Source: Nocardioides ganghwensis (GTDB taxonomy: Bacteria > Actinomycetota > Actinomycetes > Propionibacteriales > Nocardioidaceae). Taken from it: DNA of 64,000 bases. Under the pieces are notes generated by a model. The model saw only the letters and a list, made by a program, of their open reading frames with translations. It ran no database searches and had not been told where the DNA came from. How positions within the stretch are numbered: the first letter of the stretch is position 1; each line of letters starts with the position of its first letter. Position numbers and translations under genes: made by a program. The DNA is taken from NCBI RefSeq assembly GCF_014779655.1, contig NZ_JACXYX010000004.1, positions 62,001-126,000 on the forward strand, given 5' to 3'. Positions 34,102 to 43,870 of the stretch are shown here, in pieces.

Positions 34102-34854
34102 TCAGGCTCCGGGTCGGACGAGCTCGATGCGCGGACCGCGGCCGGGCTCGGGGCGCGGCTCGTAGTCCGGGGTGGCGTCGTAGGGCTGCCAGGCGAGGTA
34201 CGCGGCGAGGTGGCGCCGCACGCTCGGCAGCACGTCCTCGACGGTGACGTCGCGACCGAGCTCCTGGCTCAGCGACGTGACGCCGGCGTCGGCGATGCCG
34301 CACGGCACGAACCGGTCGTACCAGCCGAGGTCGACGTCGCAGTTGAGCGCGAACCCGTGCATGGTCACGCCACGGCTGACACGGATCCCGATGGCGGCGA
34401 CCTTGCGCTCCGGTCCACGCTCGTCCTCGCGCAGCCACACGCCGCTGCGGCCGGGGATGCGCGCCGTGGTCACGCCGAGGTCGGCGCACACCGCGATCAG
34501 TGCCTCCTCGACCCGGCGTACGTAGTCGACGACCTTGACGTGGTCGGGAAGCCGCACGATCGGGTAGCCGACGAGCTGGCCGGGGCCGTGGAAGGTGATC
34601 TTGCCGCCGCGGTCGACGTCGATGACGTCCGCGCCCCCCGGGTCGAGCGGTCGCTCGTGCGGGTCGGTGCGCTTGCCGGCGGTGAAGACGGGCGGGTGCT
34701 CGAGCAGCAGCACCGTGTCGGGCCGGTCGCCCGCGACGACCTCCGCGTGCACGCGTCGCTGGACGTCCCACGCCGCCAGGTAGTCGACGGCCTCGGCGCC
34801 GAGCCCGGCGACCTCGAAGTCCAGCGGGTGCGTGACGTCCTGGTCAACAGACAT
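34102..34854 (-). CDS. lipB: Lipoyl(octanoyl) transferase
   Basis: A 250-aa enzyme that transfers octanoyl from acyl carrier protein to lipoyl domains. Conserved features are [16 protein letters not shown], the catalytic Lys in [13 protein letters not shown] and the thioester Cys in [18 protein letters not shown] 34854 ([13 protein letters not shown]) is the best start; the frame extends upstream only with low-complexity sequence. It supplies octanoyl-E2 to LipA. Confidence 0.94.
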   Translation of the reverse strand: MSVDQDVTHPLDFEVAGLGAEAVDYLAAWDVQRRVHAEVVAGDRPDTVLLLEHPPVFTAGKRTDPHERPLDPGGADVIDVDRGGKITFHGPGQLVGYPIVRLPDHVKVVDYVRRVEEALIAVCADLGVTTARIPGRSGVWLREDERGPERKVAAIGIRVSRGVTMHGFALNCDVDLGWYDRFVPCGIADAGVTSLSQELGRDVTVEDVLPSVRRHLAAYLAWQPYDATPDYEPRPEPGRGPRIELVRPGA

Positions 34855-34945
34855 GCTCCGAGCGTACGCCGCCGCCTCGGTCGGTGTCCGGACTGCCCTG
34901 TGGATGACGCCTGCAGCGATCGCGCGGATCGAGCACGCTGGGGCG

Positions 34946-35521
34946 ATGGACCCGCGACGCCTGCTCCCCGCCCTCACCGCGGTCGCCTGCGCCCTCGTCG
35001 TGGCGACTCTCGTCGTCGGCCACGGCAGGCCGGACGGCACGGCTGGGGCGGACGTACGTCCCCCCGAGGCAGCTGCCGGCGCGTCCGCTCGCCCTGCCCA
35101 CGGACCGGCCGCCGTCCTCGAGGCGTGGGACGAGCGCCGCGCGGCCGCTTGGGCGCGGGGAGACGCGACCGCCCTGGCGGACCTCTACGCGCCGGGCTCG
35201 CGCAGCGGTGCGGCCGACGTCAGGTTGCTGCAGGCGTACGCCGGGCGCGGGCTGCGGGTCGAGGGCCTGACGACGCAGGTGCTCGGCCTCCGCGTCGTCG
35301 AGCAGTCGCCACGACGGCTGGTGCTGGTCGTCACCGACCGCGTCGTCGGCGGATCTGCGGTGGGCGGCGGCGCGGCGCCGGTCGCGCTGCCCGCCGACCG
35401 CGCCTCGACGCGGCGCGTGGTGCTGGTGCGCCGGCGGGCGACATGGGTGGTGGCCGAGGCGCGCGATCAGGAGAGCGCGGCGGCCAGCACCTCGCGCACG
35501 TCCTCGTCCTCGAAGTCGTAG
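34946..35521 (+). CDS. Predicted membrane-anchored or secreted protein, unknown function
   Basis: A 191-aa protein with an N-terminal signal or anchor segment ([19 protein letters not shown], residues 6-24) followed by an Ala-rich linker and a domain containing [19 protein letters not shown]. That pattern resembles SnoaL/NTF2-like stress or transport-associated domains. It is divergent from lipB (91 bp gap) and its 3' end overlaps the minus-strand epimerase gene by 55 bp, so the last 18 residues are encoded opposite that gene. A CACGCT hexamer lies 6 nt before the ATG, compatible with a leaderless start. Confidence 0.7.
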   Translation: MDPRRLLPALTAVACALVVATLVVGHGRPDGTAGADVRPPEAAAGASARPAHGPAAVLEAWDERRAAAWARGDATALADLYAPGSRSGAADVRLLQAYAGRGLRVEGLTTQVLGLRVVEQSPRRLVLVVTDRVVGGSAVGGGAAPVALPADRASTRRVVLVRRRATWVVAEARDQESAAASTSRTSSSSKS

Positions 35522-36357
35522 CCGGCGCGCTCCAGCGCGGCGGGCCGGGCGTTGACCGAGCCGAGCAGCTCGGGCGCCAGGTCGCCCGCCGCGACCTTCA
35601 TCAGCGCGGCAGGCACGGCGAGGAAGGCCTTGCGGTGCAGGGCCGAGGCGAGGGCGTCGGTGAACTCCGCGTTGGTCGGCGTGCGCGGGCAGCACAGGTT
35701 GAACGCGCCCGACACGTCGCGCGACTCGATGAGGTAGCTCACCGCACCGACCCAGTCGCGCAGCGAGATCATCGGCATGAACTGGCGACCGGAGCCGAGC
35801 CTGGCGCCCCCGCCGGCCTGGAACAGCAGCCGCAGCTGCTTGAGCGGCGGGGAGGTGCGGTCCATGACCGGGGCCGTGCGGAGCTCGCAGACGCGGGCGC
35901 CGGCCTCGCGGGCCGGGTCGGCCGCCGCGGACCACGCGTGGGACACCCGGGTGAGGAAGGCGTCACCGACCGACGGGGTGTCCTCGGTGACGGTGGCGTT
36001 GCCGTGGTCGCCGTACCAGGCGATGCCGTTGCCGGCGAGGAACGCGGCCGGACGCTCGGTGGCGGCGATCGTCGCGGCCAGCAGGCGCGTCGTCGACACG
36101 CGCGACTCCAGGACCTCCGCGGACCACCTCCGTGAGTGCGGGTTGCCGGCGATGCTGGCCCCGGCGAGGTTGACCACGGCGTCGGCGCGCTGGACGACCT
36201 CGGTGTCGATCTGGCCCGCCGCCGGGTCCCACCGGGACTCACGGGCCGACGCCGGCGCGCGGCGCACGAGCGCGGTCACCTCGTGCCCGTGCACCCGGAG
36301 GTGGTCGGCCAGGTGGGTGCCGAGGAAGCCCGAGGCACCTGCGATGACGACGCGCAT
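35467..36357 (-). CDS. TIGR01777-family NAD-dependent epimerase
   Basis: A 296-aa Rossmann-fold protein of the TIGR01777/YfcH family with NAD motif GASGFLGTHLADHL (residues 7-20), the conserved stretch NLAGASIAG (about 62-70) and a C-terminal DUF1731-like segment ([18 protein letters not shown]). It is a predicted sugar-nucleotide-type epimerase of unknown substrate. ATG 36357 gives the standard MRVVIAGASG start. The family member sits between the E2 gene and lipB in M. tuberculosis too (Rv2216). Confidence 0.88.
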   Translation of the reverse strand: MRVVIAGASGFLGTHLADHLRVHGHEVTALVRRAPASARESRWDPAAGQIDTEVVQRADAVVNLAGASIAGNPHSRRWSAEVLESRVSTTRLLAATIAATERPAAFLAGNGIAWYGDHGNATVTEDTPSVGDAFLTRVSHAWSAAADPAREAGARVCELRTAPVMDRTSPPLKQLRLLFQAGGGARLGSGRQFMPMISLRDWVGAVSYLIESRDVSGAFNLCCPRTPTNAEFTDALASALHRKAFLAVPAALMKVAAGDLAPELLGSVNARPAALERAGYDFEDEDVREVLAAALS

Positions 36358-36408
36358 GCCACCACCCAACCATGCGGCCAAAGCCGACCGCGGCGGTTCG
36401 GGGCCGGG

Positions 36409-39400
36409 TCAGCCCGCCAGGTGGGCCCAGCGGGCCGACAGCTCGTGCCACGGCCCCTCGTCGACCACGCGGCCGGAGTCGAGCACCACGACGCGGTCGG
36501 CCTGGGCGAGCGCCGCGGCCTTGCTGGTCGCGCCCACCACGGCGGTGCCGCGCGACCGCAGGGCCTGCCAGAGCTCGATCTCGGTGGCCGCGTCGAGCGC
36601 CGAGGACACGTCGTCGGCGAGCAGCACGTCGGCCTCCGTCGCCAGCGCCCGGGCGAGCGCGAGGCGCTGCACCTGCCCGCCGGAGAGGCGTACGCCGCGG
36701 TGGCCGACGAGCGCGTCGGGGCCACCCGCCTCCGACACGTCCCGACCCATGCGTGCGGCCTCGAGTGCCGGCATGACGGACCGGTCGCCGTGGTCGAGCG
36801 CAACGTTGCCGGTGAAGGTGCCCGACAGCACCCGCGGCACCTGGGCGACGTGCGCCACCCGGCCGGGGCGGAGCGTGGTCTGCGGGTCGTCGACGCGACG
36901 GTCGTTCCAGCGGATCTCGCCGGTGCTGCCCACGAGGCCCGCCAGCGCGCCGAGCAGGCTGGACTTGCCGGAGCCGACCTGGCCGAGCAGGAGGACGAGC
37001 TCGCCCGCCTGCACGTCGAGGTCGACGCCCTGGACGCCGAGGGTGCCGTCGTCGTGCACGGCGTCGAGCCCGCGGACCGAGAGCGTGCGCAGCGGGTCGC
37101 GGTGCGGCGCGGGCGGCTCGGGACCGGTGCCCTCGACGAGGTCCATGCCGGGCGGCAGGTCCATCAGGTCGCCACCGCCGGCGAGCTCGCTGGTGGCGTT
37201 CATCCAGGCGCGGGTGCCGGGGGCCTCGGTCACCACGGAGCCGGCGACGCGGCCGAACCAGTCGAACCCGCTCACCGCGTTGGCGACGAGCAGCGCGGTG
37301 GCGAGCTCCCACTGGCCGACGAGGAGGCCTCCCCAGGCGGCGACGACGCCGCACTGGACCATCACGACCGGCACGCCGTCGAGCAGGGCCTGCACGCGGT
37401 GCTCGCGCACCGCGGCGTCCACCCGGCCGCCGTCGACCTCGCGCAGGTGCCGGTGGACCTGCGGGGTGGCGGCGGCGAGCTTGACCGTGCGGACCGACTC
37501 GAGGGCCGAGACCAGCGACTGCCCGAACGTCGCGCGCGCCGTCGAGGCGGCTGCCGCGGACCGGCCCGCCACGCGCCGTCCGAGCGTCGAGGCGAGCGCC
37601 GAGGCCACCATGACGGTCAGCAGCACGGCGCCGGCCACCCAGGTCTGGGCGATGAGCGCGGTCATCAGCGCGACGAGGAGGCCGTTGACGAAGTCGACCC
37701 AGCGGTCGGTGTAGCGCGCGAGCCGGTCGGCGTCCATCGTGCGCGCGACCACCTCGCCCGGCGGGGTGCGCAGCAGCCGCCGCTGGGAGGTCTGCCCGTG
37801 CAGCACGGCGGCACGCACGCGCAGGCGTACCTCGACCCACCAGTGGGGATAGGTGCGGAACGCCTGCGCCAGCAGGAACGGGCCGACGACCAGCGACCCC
37901 ACCAGGGCCACGAGGAGCAGGCCGGGCTGCTCGCCGGCCTGGAGGTCGGTGACGATGAGCCCCCAGACCCAGCCGGTGACGGCGCCGAACGCGCCGGTGA
38001 GCGAGGCCAGGAGGAACAGCGCCGCGCCCAGCAGGCCCCACTGGGGCTGGATGCTGATGGTGTGGAGCACCTGGCGCGCCAGGCTCGGCGTCGGCGCGAG
38101 CTCGGGCGGCGCCGGGGGAGTGGTGCTGCGGCGCACGGACCCGATCGAGGAGTCGACGTGGTGGTGCTCCTCGACGACAGCCTCGTGGGCCGCTGCCTCG
38201 AGCAGCTCGCGGAACCGACCGTCCTCCGCGGCGAGGCGGCTGCGCGGGCCCTGCTGGACCACGCGCCCCGACTCGAGCACCGCGACCTGCTCGGCACGCT
38301 CGGTGGTGGAGAGACGGTGCGCGACGAGGATGCCGGTGCGTCCGGAGATCAGCCGGTCGGCGGCTCGCACCACGCGGGCCTCGGTCACGGGGTCCATGCG
38401 CGCGGTGGCCTCGTCGAGCACCACGACGCTCACGTCGCGCACGAGCAGGCGCGCGAAGGCGACCAGCTGCTCCTCGCCCGCCGACAGGCTGGTGCCGCCG
38501 GGGCCCAGGACGGTGTCGAGGCCGTCGGGCAGGCCGGCGACCCAGTCGGTCAGGCCGAGCTCGGCCACGGCTGCCTCGACGATGCTGCGCGGGACGTCGT
38601 CGAAGAGGGTGATGTTGTCGGCGAGGGTGCCGGCGAGGACCTCGGTGCGCTGGGTGACCACGCCCACGGCGGAGCGCAGCGCCTGCAGGTCGAGGTCGAG
38701 CACGTCGACCCCGCCCAGGAAGACCGTGCCGCGCGGCGGCTCGACCGCGCGCGAGAGCAGCGAGGCCAGCGTGGACTTGCCGGAGCCGGTGCGGCCGACC
38801 AGGGCGCAGGTGTGGCCGGCGGTGAGCAGGAGGTCGACGTCGCGCAGGGCGAAGGTGCCGGTGCCGTAGCTGAAGTCGAGGTGGCGGAACTCCACGTCGA
38901 GCGGCCCGTCGGGCACCGGCAGGCCCCCGGTCGGCTCGGCGGGCGAGGCGAGCATGCCGCGCAGTCGCAGGACCGCGCCGAAGCCCTCCTGGAGGTCGGG
39001 CAGGTGGCGGGCCAGCATGTCGACGCCGCCGACGAACATCGTCGTGACGAGGAAGAGGGTCACGAGGCGCGCGGTCGTCAGGTCGCCCGCGAGCACCAGC
39101 GCGACACCGACGACGCCGACCGCTGCGAGCGCACCGTGGAGCAGCCCGCCGCTGCGCCGGGTGATGCGGACCTCCACCGCGAGCACCGCGTCGAGGGTCC
39201 GGTGGACGACCGAGGCGAGGTGGGCGTTGCGGCGCAGCACGTGGGCCTGGCCCAGCGAGGTGCGCAGGTCGTCACGCGCGGCGACGCCCTCCTCGGTGGA
39301 GGCGGCGTGGTCGGTCCAGGCGGCCTCCTCGAGGACCTTCTTCTGCGCGACCTGCGGCAGCAGGCGGCGTACGACGAGGTAGGTCACCGCCGCGGTCAGC

Positions 39401-39930
39401 GGGAAGAGGAACGCGGCCGGCCACCACGTGAGCGAGGCGACCACCCACAGCGGGCCGGAGGCGAGGAAGGTGCGTGCGGCCTGCCACACGCCCCACCGCA
39501 TGAGCTGACCGACCTCCCAGGTGTCGTCGTCGATGCGGTCGAGGACCTCGCCGACGGCCTGCTCGGAGAGCTCGGCGAGGGGCTGCGCCATCGCGGCGTC
39601 GAGCAGGTCGGAGCGCAGCTGGCCCTCGGCCCGGTCGCAGATCGTGGCCCAGACCGTCTTGGCGACCGTGTCGATGACCGCGCCGCCCACCACGCACAGC
39701 GCGAGGAGGACCAGCAGGGCCTGCGTGGGGTCCTCGGCGAGGCGGCCGGCGACCATCGAGCCGAGGGACGCCGCGACGGCGCCGAGCAGCGACATCGAGA
39801 AGCAGACGTAGGTCAGCGGGCGGCGTACGCGGCGCCAGTCGACGGGCACCCGACCGGCCGGCAACCCGTCGGTCGCGGACGTGGTCGCCGGTGCCGTCGG
39901 GGTCTGGATCTCGGTCACCGTCACAAGCAC
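36409..39930 (-). CDS. Fused two-half ABC exporter (TMD-NBD-TMD-NBD) with one degenerate ATP site
   Basis: A 1173-aa protein with two type-IV exporter halves: membrane domains about 35-310 and 630-900, nucleotide-binding domains about 345-580 and 945-1165. NBD1 has Walker A GRTGSGKST, a non-standard signature LSAGE, Walker B LDEATARMD and the H-loop VAHRLST. NBD2 has GQVGSGKSS and a canonical LSGGQ, but Walker B reads LLADDVSSALD (the catalytic Glu is Asp) and the H-loop His is Ser (GATSKAAA). One composite site is therefore canonical and the other degenerate, as in heterodimeric exporters. The substrate is unknown. The start is GTG 39930; other near starts (GTG 39924) are possible. This gene is an insertion relative to the mycobacterial order. 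Confidence 0.88.
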   Translation of the reverse strand: MLVTVTEIQTPTAPATTSATDGLPAGRVPVDWRRVRRPLTYVCFSMSLLGAVAASLGSMVAGRLAEDPTQALLVLLALCVVGGAVIDTVAKTVWATICDRAEGQLRSDLLDAAMAQPLAELSEQAVGEVLDRIDDDTWEVGQLMRWGVWQAARTFLASGPLWVVASLTWWPAAFLFPLTAAVTYLVVRRLLPQVAQKKVLEEAAWTDHAASTEEGVAARDDLRTSLGQAHVLRRNAHLASVVHRTLDAVLAVEVRITRRSGGLLHGALAAVGVVGVALVLAGDLTTARLVTLFLVTTMFVGGVDMLARHLPDLQEGFGAVLRLRGMLASPAEPTGGLPVPDGPLDVEFRHLDFSYGTGTFALRDVDLLLTAGHTCALVGRTGSGKSTLASLLSRAVEPPRGTVFLGGVDVLDLDLQALRSAVGVVTQRTEVLAGTLADNITLFDDVPRSIVEAAVAELGLTDWVAGLPDGLDTVLGPGGTSLSAGEEQLVAFARLLVRDVSVVVLDEATARMDPVTEARVVRAADRLISGRTGILVAHRLSTTERAEQVAVLESGRVVQQGPRSRLAAEDGRFRELLEAAAHEAVVEEHHHVDSSIGSVRRSTTPPAPPELAPTPSLARQVLHTISIQPQWGLLGAALFLLASLTGAFGAVTGWVWGLIVTDLQAGEQPGLLLVALVGSLVVGPFLLAQAFRTYPHWWVEVRLRVRAAVLHGQTSQRRLLRTPPGEVVARTMDADRLARYTDRWVDFVNGLLVALMTALIAQTWVAGAVLLTVMVASALASTLGRRVAGRSAAAASTARATFGQSLVSALESVRTVKLAAATPQVHRHLREVDGGRVDAAVREHRVQALLDGVPVVMVQCGVVAAWGGLLVGQWELATALLVANAVSGFDWFGRVAGSVVTEAPGTRAWMNATSELAGGGDLMDLPPGMDLVEGTGPEPPAPHRDPLRTLSVRGLDAVHDDGTLGVQGVDLDVQAGELVLLLGQVGSGKSSLLGALAGLVGSTGEIRWNDRRVDDPQTTLRPGRVAHVAQVPRVLSGTFTGNVALDHGDRSVMPALEAARMGRDVSEAGGPDALVGHRGVRLSGGQVQRLALARALATEADVLLADDVSSALDAATEIELWQALRSRGTAVVGATSKAAALAQADRVVVLDSGRVVDEGPWHELSARWAHLAG

Positions 39931-40003
39931 CAGACGTTACGTGTCGGGACCGACATCGCGCCCCCGATTTATGTGTGACCCGCGCCGCGGCCCGGACGTA
40001 CGA

Positions 40004-40037
40004 CGACGCCCCGCCCGCGGGTGCGGACGGGGCGTCG
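40004..40037 (-). terminator. Terminator hairpin after the E2 gene
   Basis: CGACGCCCCG (40004-40013) and CGGGGCGTCG (40028-40037) form a perfect 10-bp stem with a 14-nt loop, 15 bp after the minus-strand E2 stop. Confidence 0.65.
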
Positions 40038-40052
40038 ACAGGACGGTCGTCG

Positions 40053-41936
40053 TCAGACCTCGAACTGGCCCGCCTCGAGGCGCTTCTTGACCTCCTGGAG
40101 GAACCGGCCGGCGTCGGCGCCGTCGACCAGGCGGTGGTCGTAGGTCAGCGCCAGGTGGACCATGTGGCGCACCGCGATCGTCTCGCCCAGGTTGGGGTCG
40201 TCGATCACGACGGGCCGCTTGACGACGGCACCGGGACCGAGGATCGCCACCTGCGGCTTGTTGATGATCGGGGTGTCGAACAGCGCCCCGAAGCTGCCGA
40301 GGTTGGTGATCGTGAAGGTGCCGCCGGACAGCTCGTCCGGGGTGATCTTGTTGGTGCGGGTGCGCTCGGCCACGTCCGCGATCTTCTTGGCCAGGCCGGC
40401 GATCGAGAGGTCGCCCGCCTCCTTGACGACCGGGGTCAGCAGGCCCTTCTCGGTGTCCACGGCGAACGCGATGTTCTCGCGGTCGAAGTAGGTCACCTCG
40501 CCCTTGTCGGTGTCGATCGCCGCGTTGAGCTTGGGGTGCAGCTTGAGCGAGTCGATGGCGGCCTTGGCGAAGAAGGGCAGGTAGGTGAGCTTCACGCCCT
40601 CCCGCGCCTGGAAGTCGGCCTTCGACGCCTCGCGCAGGCGGGCGATCGCGGTGACGTCGACCTCCATGACCTGCGTCAGCTGCGCGGACTCCTGCAGCGA
40701 CTCGACCATGCGCGAGGCGATGACCTTGCGCAGGCGCGAGAGCGGCTCGGTGGTGCCCCGCAACGGCGACGGCGACGCCGACGTCGGCGCGGCAGCGGCC
40801 GGGGGCGCGCCCGCAGCGGCAGGAGCGGCGGCCGGAGCAGCGGGAGCGGAGGCGGCCTCCTGGGCGGCGGCAGCCGCATCGAGGACGTCCTGCTTGCGGA
40901 TGCGGCCACCGACTCCGGTGCCCTGCACCGAGCCGAGGTCCACACCGTGCTGGTCGGCCATCTTGCGCACCAGCGGCGTGACGTACGCCGTCTGGTCCCG
41001 GCCGCCCTCGGAGGTGCTGGCGGCCGCGGGAGCCTGGGGCGAGGGAGCCGGCTCCTCCTGCTTCGGCTCCTCCTGCTTCGGGGCCTCCTGCTTCGGGGCC
41101 TCCTGCTTCGGCTCCTCCTTGGCCTCGGGCTCCGGCTCCGGCTCGGGCTCCGGCTCGGGCTCCGGCTCGGGCTCCGGCTCGGACTTCTCCTCCGCCTGCG
41201 CCGGGGCGGCGTCGCCGGAGCCGATGATCGCCAGCTCGGCCCCGACCTCGACGGTCTCGTCCTCCTCGGCCTTGATCTCCAGCAGGGTCCCGGCGACGGG
41301 AGAGGGGATCTCGGTGTCGACCTTGTCGGTCGAGACCTCCAGCAGCGGCTCGTCGACGGCGACCTCGTCGCCGACCTGCTTGAGCCAGCGGGTGACGGTG
41401 CCCTCGGTGACCGACTCGCCCAGTGCGGGCAGCGTGACCGGCGTGCCGGACCCGCCACCGGAGCCGCCGGAGCCGGACGAGCTGTCCGAGGAGCCGCCGG
41501 ACGCGGCCTGCTCGGCGGCCGGCTCGGACTGCGCGGGGGCGTCGTCCTTCTCGGACTCGGGGGTCTCGTCCCCGGGCGGGAGCTCGCCGGTCTCCTCGGC
41601 GACCTGCTCCTCCTGCTCGGCCTTCTTCTCCGACTCCTGCTCGTCCTTGGGCTGGGCCTCGGGCTCGGCGGCCTCGGAGGCGTCGCCCGTGGACTCGCCC
41701 TCCTCGCCGACCACGGCCAGGACCGCGCCCACCTCGACGGTGTCGTCCTCGTTGGCCTTGATCTCGAGCAGCGTCCCGGCGACCGGGGAGGGGATCTCGG
41801 TGTCGACCTTGTCGGTGGAGACCTCCAGCAGCGGCTCGTCGACGGCAACCGTGTCACCGACCTGCTTCAGCCAGCGGGTGACGGTGCCCTCGGTGACGGA
41901 CTCGCCGAGTGCGGGGAGGGTGACTTCGGAGGCCAA
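40053..41936 (-). CDS. sucB: Dihydrolipoamide acyltransferase, E2 of 2-oxoacid dehydrogenase
   Basis: A 627-aa E2 with two lipoyl domains (about 3-77 and 167-241, each with the lipoylated Lys in [12 protein letters not shown]), two long Glu/Pro/Gln/Lys-rich linkers, an E1/E3-binding domain (about 315-350; [15 protein letters not shown]) and a catalytic domain whose active site is HRLVDG (about 601-606). Annotated sucB by convention; in mycobacteria and corynebacteria the equivalent protein (DlaT) serves pyruvate dehydrogenase while 2-oxoglutarate dehydrogenase has its E2 fused to E1. The second linker contains EP dipeptide repeats and [10 protein letters not shown] repeats. It lies 30 bp downstream of lpd. 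LipA and LipB lie further down the same strand. Confidence 0.95.
   Translation of the reverse strand: MASEVTLPALGESVTEGTVTRWLKQVGDTVAVDEPLLEVSTDKVDTEIPSPVAGTLLEIKANEDDTVEVGAVLAVVGEEGESTGDASEAAEPEAQPKDEQESEKKAEQEEQVAEETGELPPGDETPESEKDDAPAQSEPAAEQAASGGSSDSSSGSGGSGGGSGTPVTLPALGESVTEGTVTRWLKQVGDEVAVDEPLLEVSTDKVDTEIPSPVAGTLLEIKAEEDETVEVGAELAIIGSGDAAPAQAEEKSEPEPEPEPEPEPEPEPEPEAKEEPKQEAPKQEAPKQEEPKQEEPAPSPQAPAAASTSEGGRDQTAYVTPLVRKMADQHGVDLGSVQGTGVGGRIRKQDVLDAAAAAQEAASAPAAPAAAPAAAGAPPAAAAPTSASPSPLRGTTEPLSRLRKVIASRMVESLQESAQLTQVMEVDVTAIARLREASKADFQAREGVKLTYLPFFAKAAIDSLKLHPKLNAAIDTDKGEVTYFDRENIAFAVDTEKGLLTPVVKEAGDLSIAGLAKKIADVAERTRTNKITPDELSGGTFTITNLGSFGALFDTPIINKPQVAILGPGAVVKRPVVIDDPNLGETIAVRHMVHLALTYDHRLVDGADAGRFLQEVKKRLEAGQFEV
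41045..41186 (-). repeat. Linker repeats in the E2 gene
   Basis: The coding strand carries about four copies of a 15-bp unit encoding KQE(A/E)P next to a run of about ten 6-bp units encoding Glu-Pro. They make the flexible linker after the second lipoyl domain. Confidence 0.8.
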
Positions 41937-41966
41937 TGTGGTTCCTTCGCTCGCGTTGGTTGGGTG

Positions 41967-43343
41967 TCAGGAGTGTGCGTGGAGAGGCTTCCCGGCGAGG
42001 GCCAGGTGGGCCTCCCCGAGCGCTTCGTTCTGGGTGGGGTGGGCGTGCACGAGCGGCGCGACGTCGTCGGCGTGTGCCTCCCAGTTGTAGATCAGCTGCG
42101 CCTCACCGATGAGCTCACCGACCCGATCGCCCACCATGTGGACGCCGAGGACCGGCCCGTCGACCAGGCCGACGAGCTTGACGAAGCCCTGGGTCTGGAG
42201 GATCTGGCTCTTGCCGTTGCCGCCGAGGTCGTAGGTGATCGTGGTGACCGCGTCGCCGTGCAGCTCACGCGCCTTCGCCTCGTCGAGGCCGACGGAGGCG
42301 ATCTCGGGGTGGGAGTAGGTCACCCGCGGGATGCCCGACTCGTCGATCGGGCGCGGGTCGAGGCCCGCGATCTCCTCGGCCACGAAGATGCCCTGCTGGA
42401 AGCCGCGGTGGGCGAGCTGGAGGCCGGGCACGATGTCGCCCACGGCGTACACGCCCTCGACGTTGGTGCGGCACCGGTCGTCGGTGAGGACGAAGCCGCG
42501 GTCCATCTCGACACCCTGCTCCGCATAGCCGAGGCCGTCGGTGGACGGGCCGCGGCCGACGGCGACGAGGAGCACCTCGGCCTCGACCACGTCGCCGCCC
42601 TCGACGGTGACGGCGACGCCGGTGTCGGTGGTCTTCACGCTCTGGAAGGGCGTGCCGGTGAGGAACGAGATCTTGCGCTTGCGGAAGGCCCGCTCGAGCG
42701 CCTTGGACGACGCCTCGTCCTCGGCGGCGACGAGTCGCGGCAGGGCCTCGATGATCGTCACGTCGGAGCCGAAGGACTTCCACACGCTGGCGAACTCGCA
42801 GCCGATGACGCCGCCGCCCAGCACGATGGCCGACGCAGGCACGCGGTCGAGGCGCAGGGCGTGCTCGGAGGTGATGACCTTCTCGCCGTCGACCTCGAGG
42901 CCGGGCAGCGACTTGCTGTAGGAGCCGGAGGCGAGCACGACGGCCTTGCCGGTGTACGCCGTGCCGTCGACCGTGACCTCGCGCGGGCCGGTGAGGACGC
43001 CGGCGCCCTCGATGACGGTGATGCCGCGCGACTTGATGAGACCGGTGAGGCCCTTGAAGAGCCGGTCGACGACCTTGTCCTTGTAGGCGTTGACGCCCGC
43101 CATGTCGATGCCGTCGAGCGAGGCTGTCACGCCGAACTGCGCGGCGTCTCGCGCCGAGTCGGCGACCTCCGCGGCGTGGAGCAGGGCCTTGGTCGGGATG
43201 CAGCCCACGTGGAGGCAGGTGCCGCCGAGGTTGCCCTTCTCGACCAGGCCGACGCTCAGGCCCAGCTGGGCCGCGCGCAGGGCGCAGGCGTAGCCGCCTG
43301 AACCAGCCCCGAGTACGAGGACGTCGAACTCACCGTCCGCCAC
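41967..43343 (-). CDS. lpd: Dihydrolipoyl dehydrogenase (E3)
   Basis: A 458-aa flavoprotein disulfide reductase that reoxidises dihydrolipoyl groups of E2 with NAD+. The FAD motif is GAGSGGYACALRAAQLG, the redox-active cysteines are Cys43 and Cys48 in GGTCLHVGCIPTK, and the C-terminal dimer His-Glu pair is in HAHPTQNEALGEA. NAD binding is at GGGVIGCEFA. GTG 43343 is the start. It is immediately upstream of the E2 gene in an operon, as expected for the shared E3 subunit. Confidence 0.96.
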   Translation of the reverse strand: MADGEFDVLVLGAGSGGYACALRAAQLGLSVGLVEKGNLGGTCLHVGCIPTKALLHAAEVADSARDAAQFGVTASLDGIDMAGVNAYKDKVVDRLFKGLTGLIKSRGITVIEGAGVLTGPREVTVDGTAYTGKAVVLASGSYSKSLPGLEVDGEKVITSEHALRLDRVPASAIVLGGGVIGCEFASVWKSFGSDVTIIEALPRLVAAEDEASSKALERAFRKRKISFLTGTPFQSVKTTDTGVAVTVEGGDVVEAEVLLVAVGRGPSTDGLGYAEQGVEMDRGFVLTDDRCRTNVEGVYAVGDIVPGLQLAHRGFQQGIFVAEEIAGLDPRPIDESGIPRVTYSHPEIASVGLDEAKARELHGDAVTTITYDLGGNGKSQILQTQGFVKLVGLVDGPVLGVHMVGDRVGELIGEAQLIYNWEAHADDVAPLVHAHPTQNEALGEAHLALAGKPLHAHS

Positions 43344-43501
43344 TGATTCCCTCCAGATGCTCGACTCGCCCGTCGATCACGGGCGCGTCCATCTTTGCAC
43401 CAAACGCGCGCCTGTCCACACCGGGTCGGGTGGGCCGAACCCTGGCCGGTCCGGTCGGGTACGGCGAGCGTGATGGGCGTGATGAGGATCGTCTGGGCAG
43501 A

Positions 43502-43870
43502 ATGTCCGTCATGGGCATGTTCGACCGATTCCGCCGCAAGGGGCGCACCAGCGCTCCGGCGCGGGACGCCACCCGCACCGGCTCGACGCGCGTACGCGCC
43601 TCCGACGGTGAGGACGTGCGCCACCTGGAGAACTTCGTGAGGACGCGACAGGGGGTGGAGGGGTTCGTCGAGCCCCGCACCGCGGTCAGCGACGTGACGA
43701 TCCTCCTCGTCGCGCACGACGGCGAGTGGACGCGCCGCCGGGTGCCGAGCGTGAAGTGGGCGCACGAGTTCGCCAACCGCCACCGCGTGCCGTCGTACGA
43801 CGCGGCGGTCGTCGGCGTGCCGCAGCGGATGCGCGACTACAACCGGCGCAAGAAGGCCGAGGGGATCTAG
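43502..43870 (+). CDS. Conserved small actinobacterial protein next to pepA, unknown function
   Basis: A 122-aa basic protein with a positively charged N-terminus (FDRFRRKGRTS) and a core containing NFVRTRQGVEGFVEPRTAV, LLVAHDGEWTRRRV and DAAVVGVPQRMRDYNRR. This set of motifs recurs beside leucyl aminopeptidase and lpd genes in related actinobacteria, sometimes labelled oxidoreductase without evidence. The start could be ATG 43502 or ATG 43511; neither has a clear ribosome-binding site. Its stop overlaps the pepA stop (tail to tail, 4 bp). Confidence 0.75.
   Translation: MSVMGMFDRFRRKGRTSAPARDATRTGSTRVRASDGEDVRHLENFVRTRQGVEGFVEPRTAVSDVTILLVAHDGEWTRRRVPSVKWAHEFANRHRVPSYDAAVVGVPQRMRDYNRRKKAEGI

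Noticed and set aside
36136..43301. Long plus-strand frames opposite the fused ABC exporter, E2 and lpd genes
   Set aside because: These are shadows of well-supported minus-strand genes, with repetitive Gly/Arg/Asp/Val-rich sequence and no motifs.
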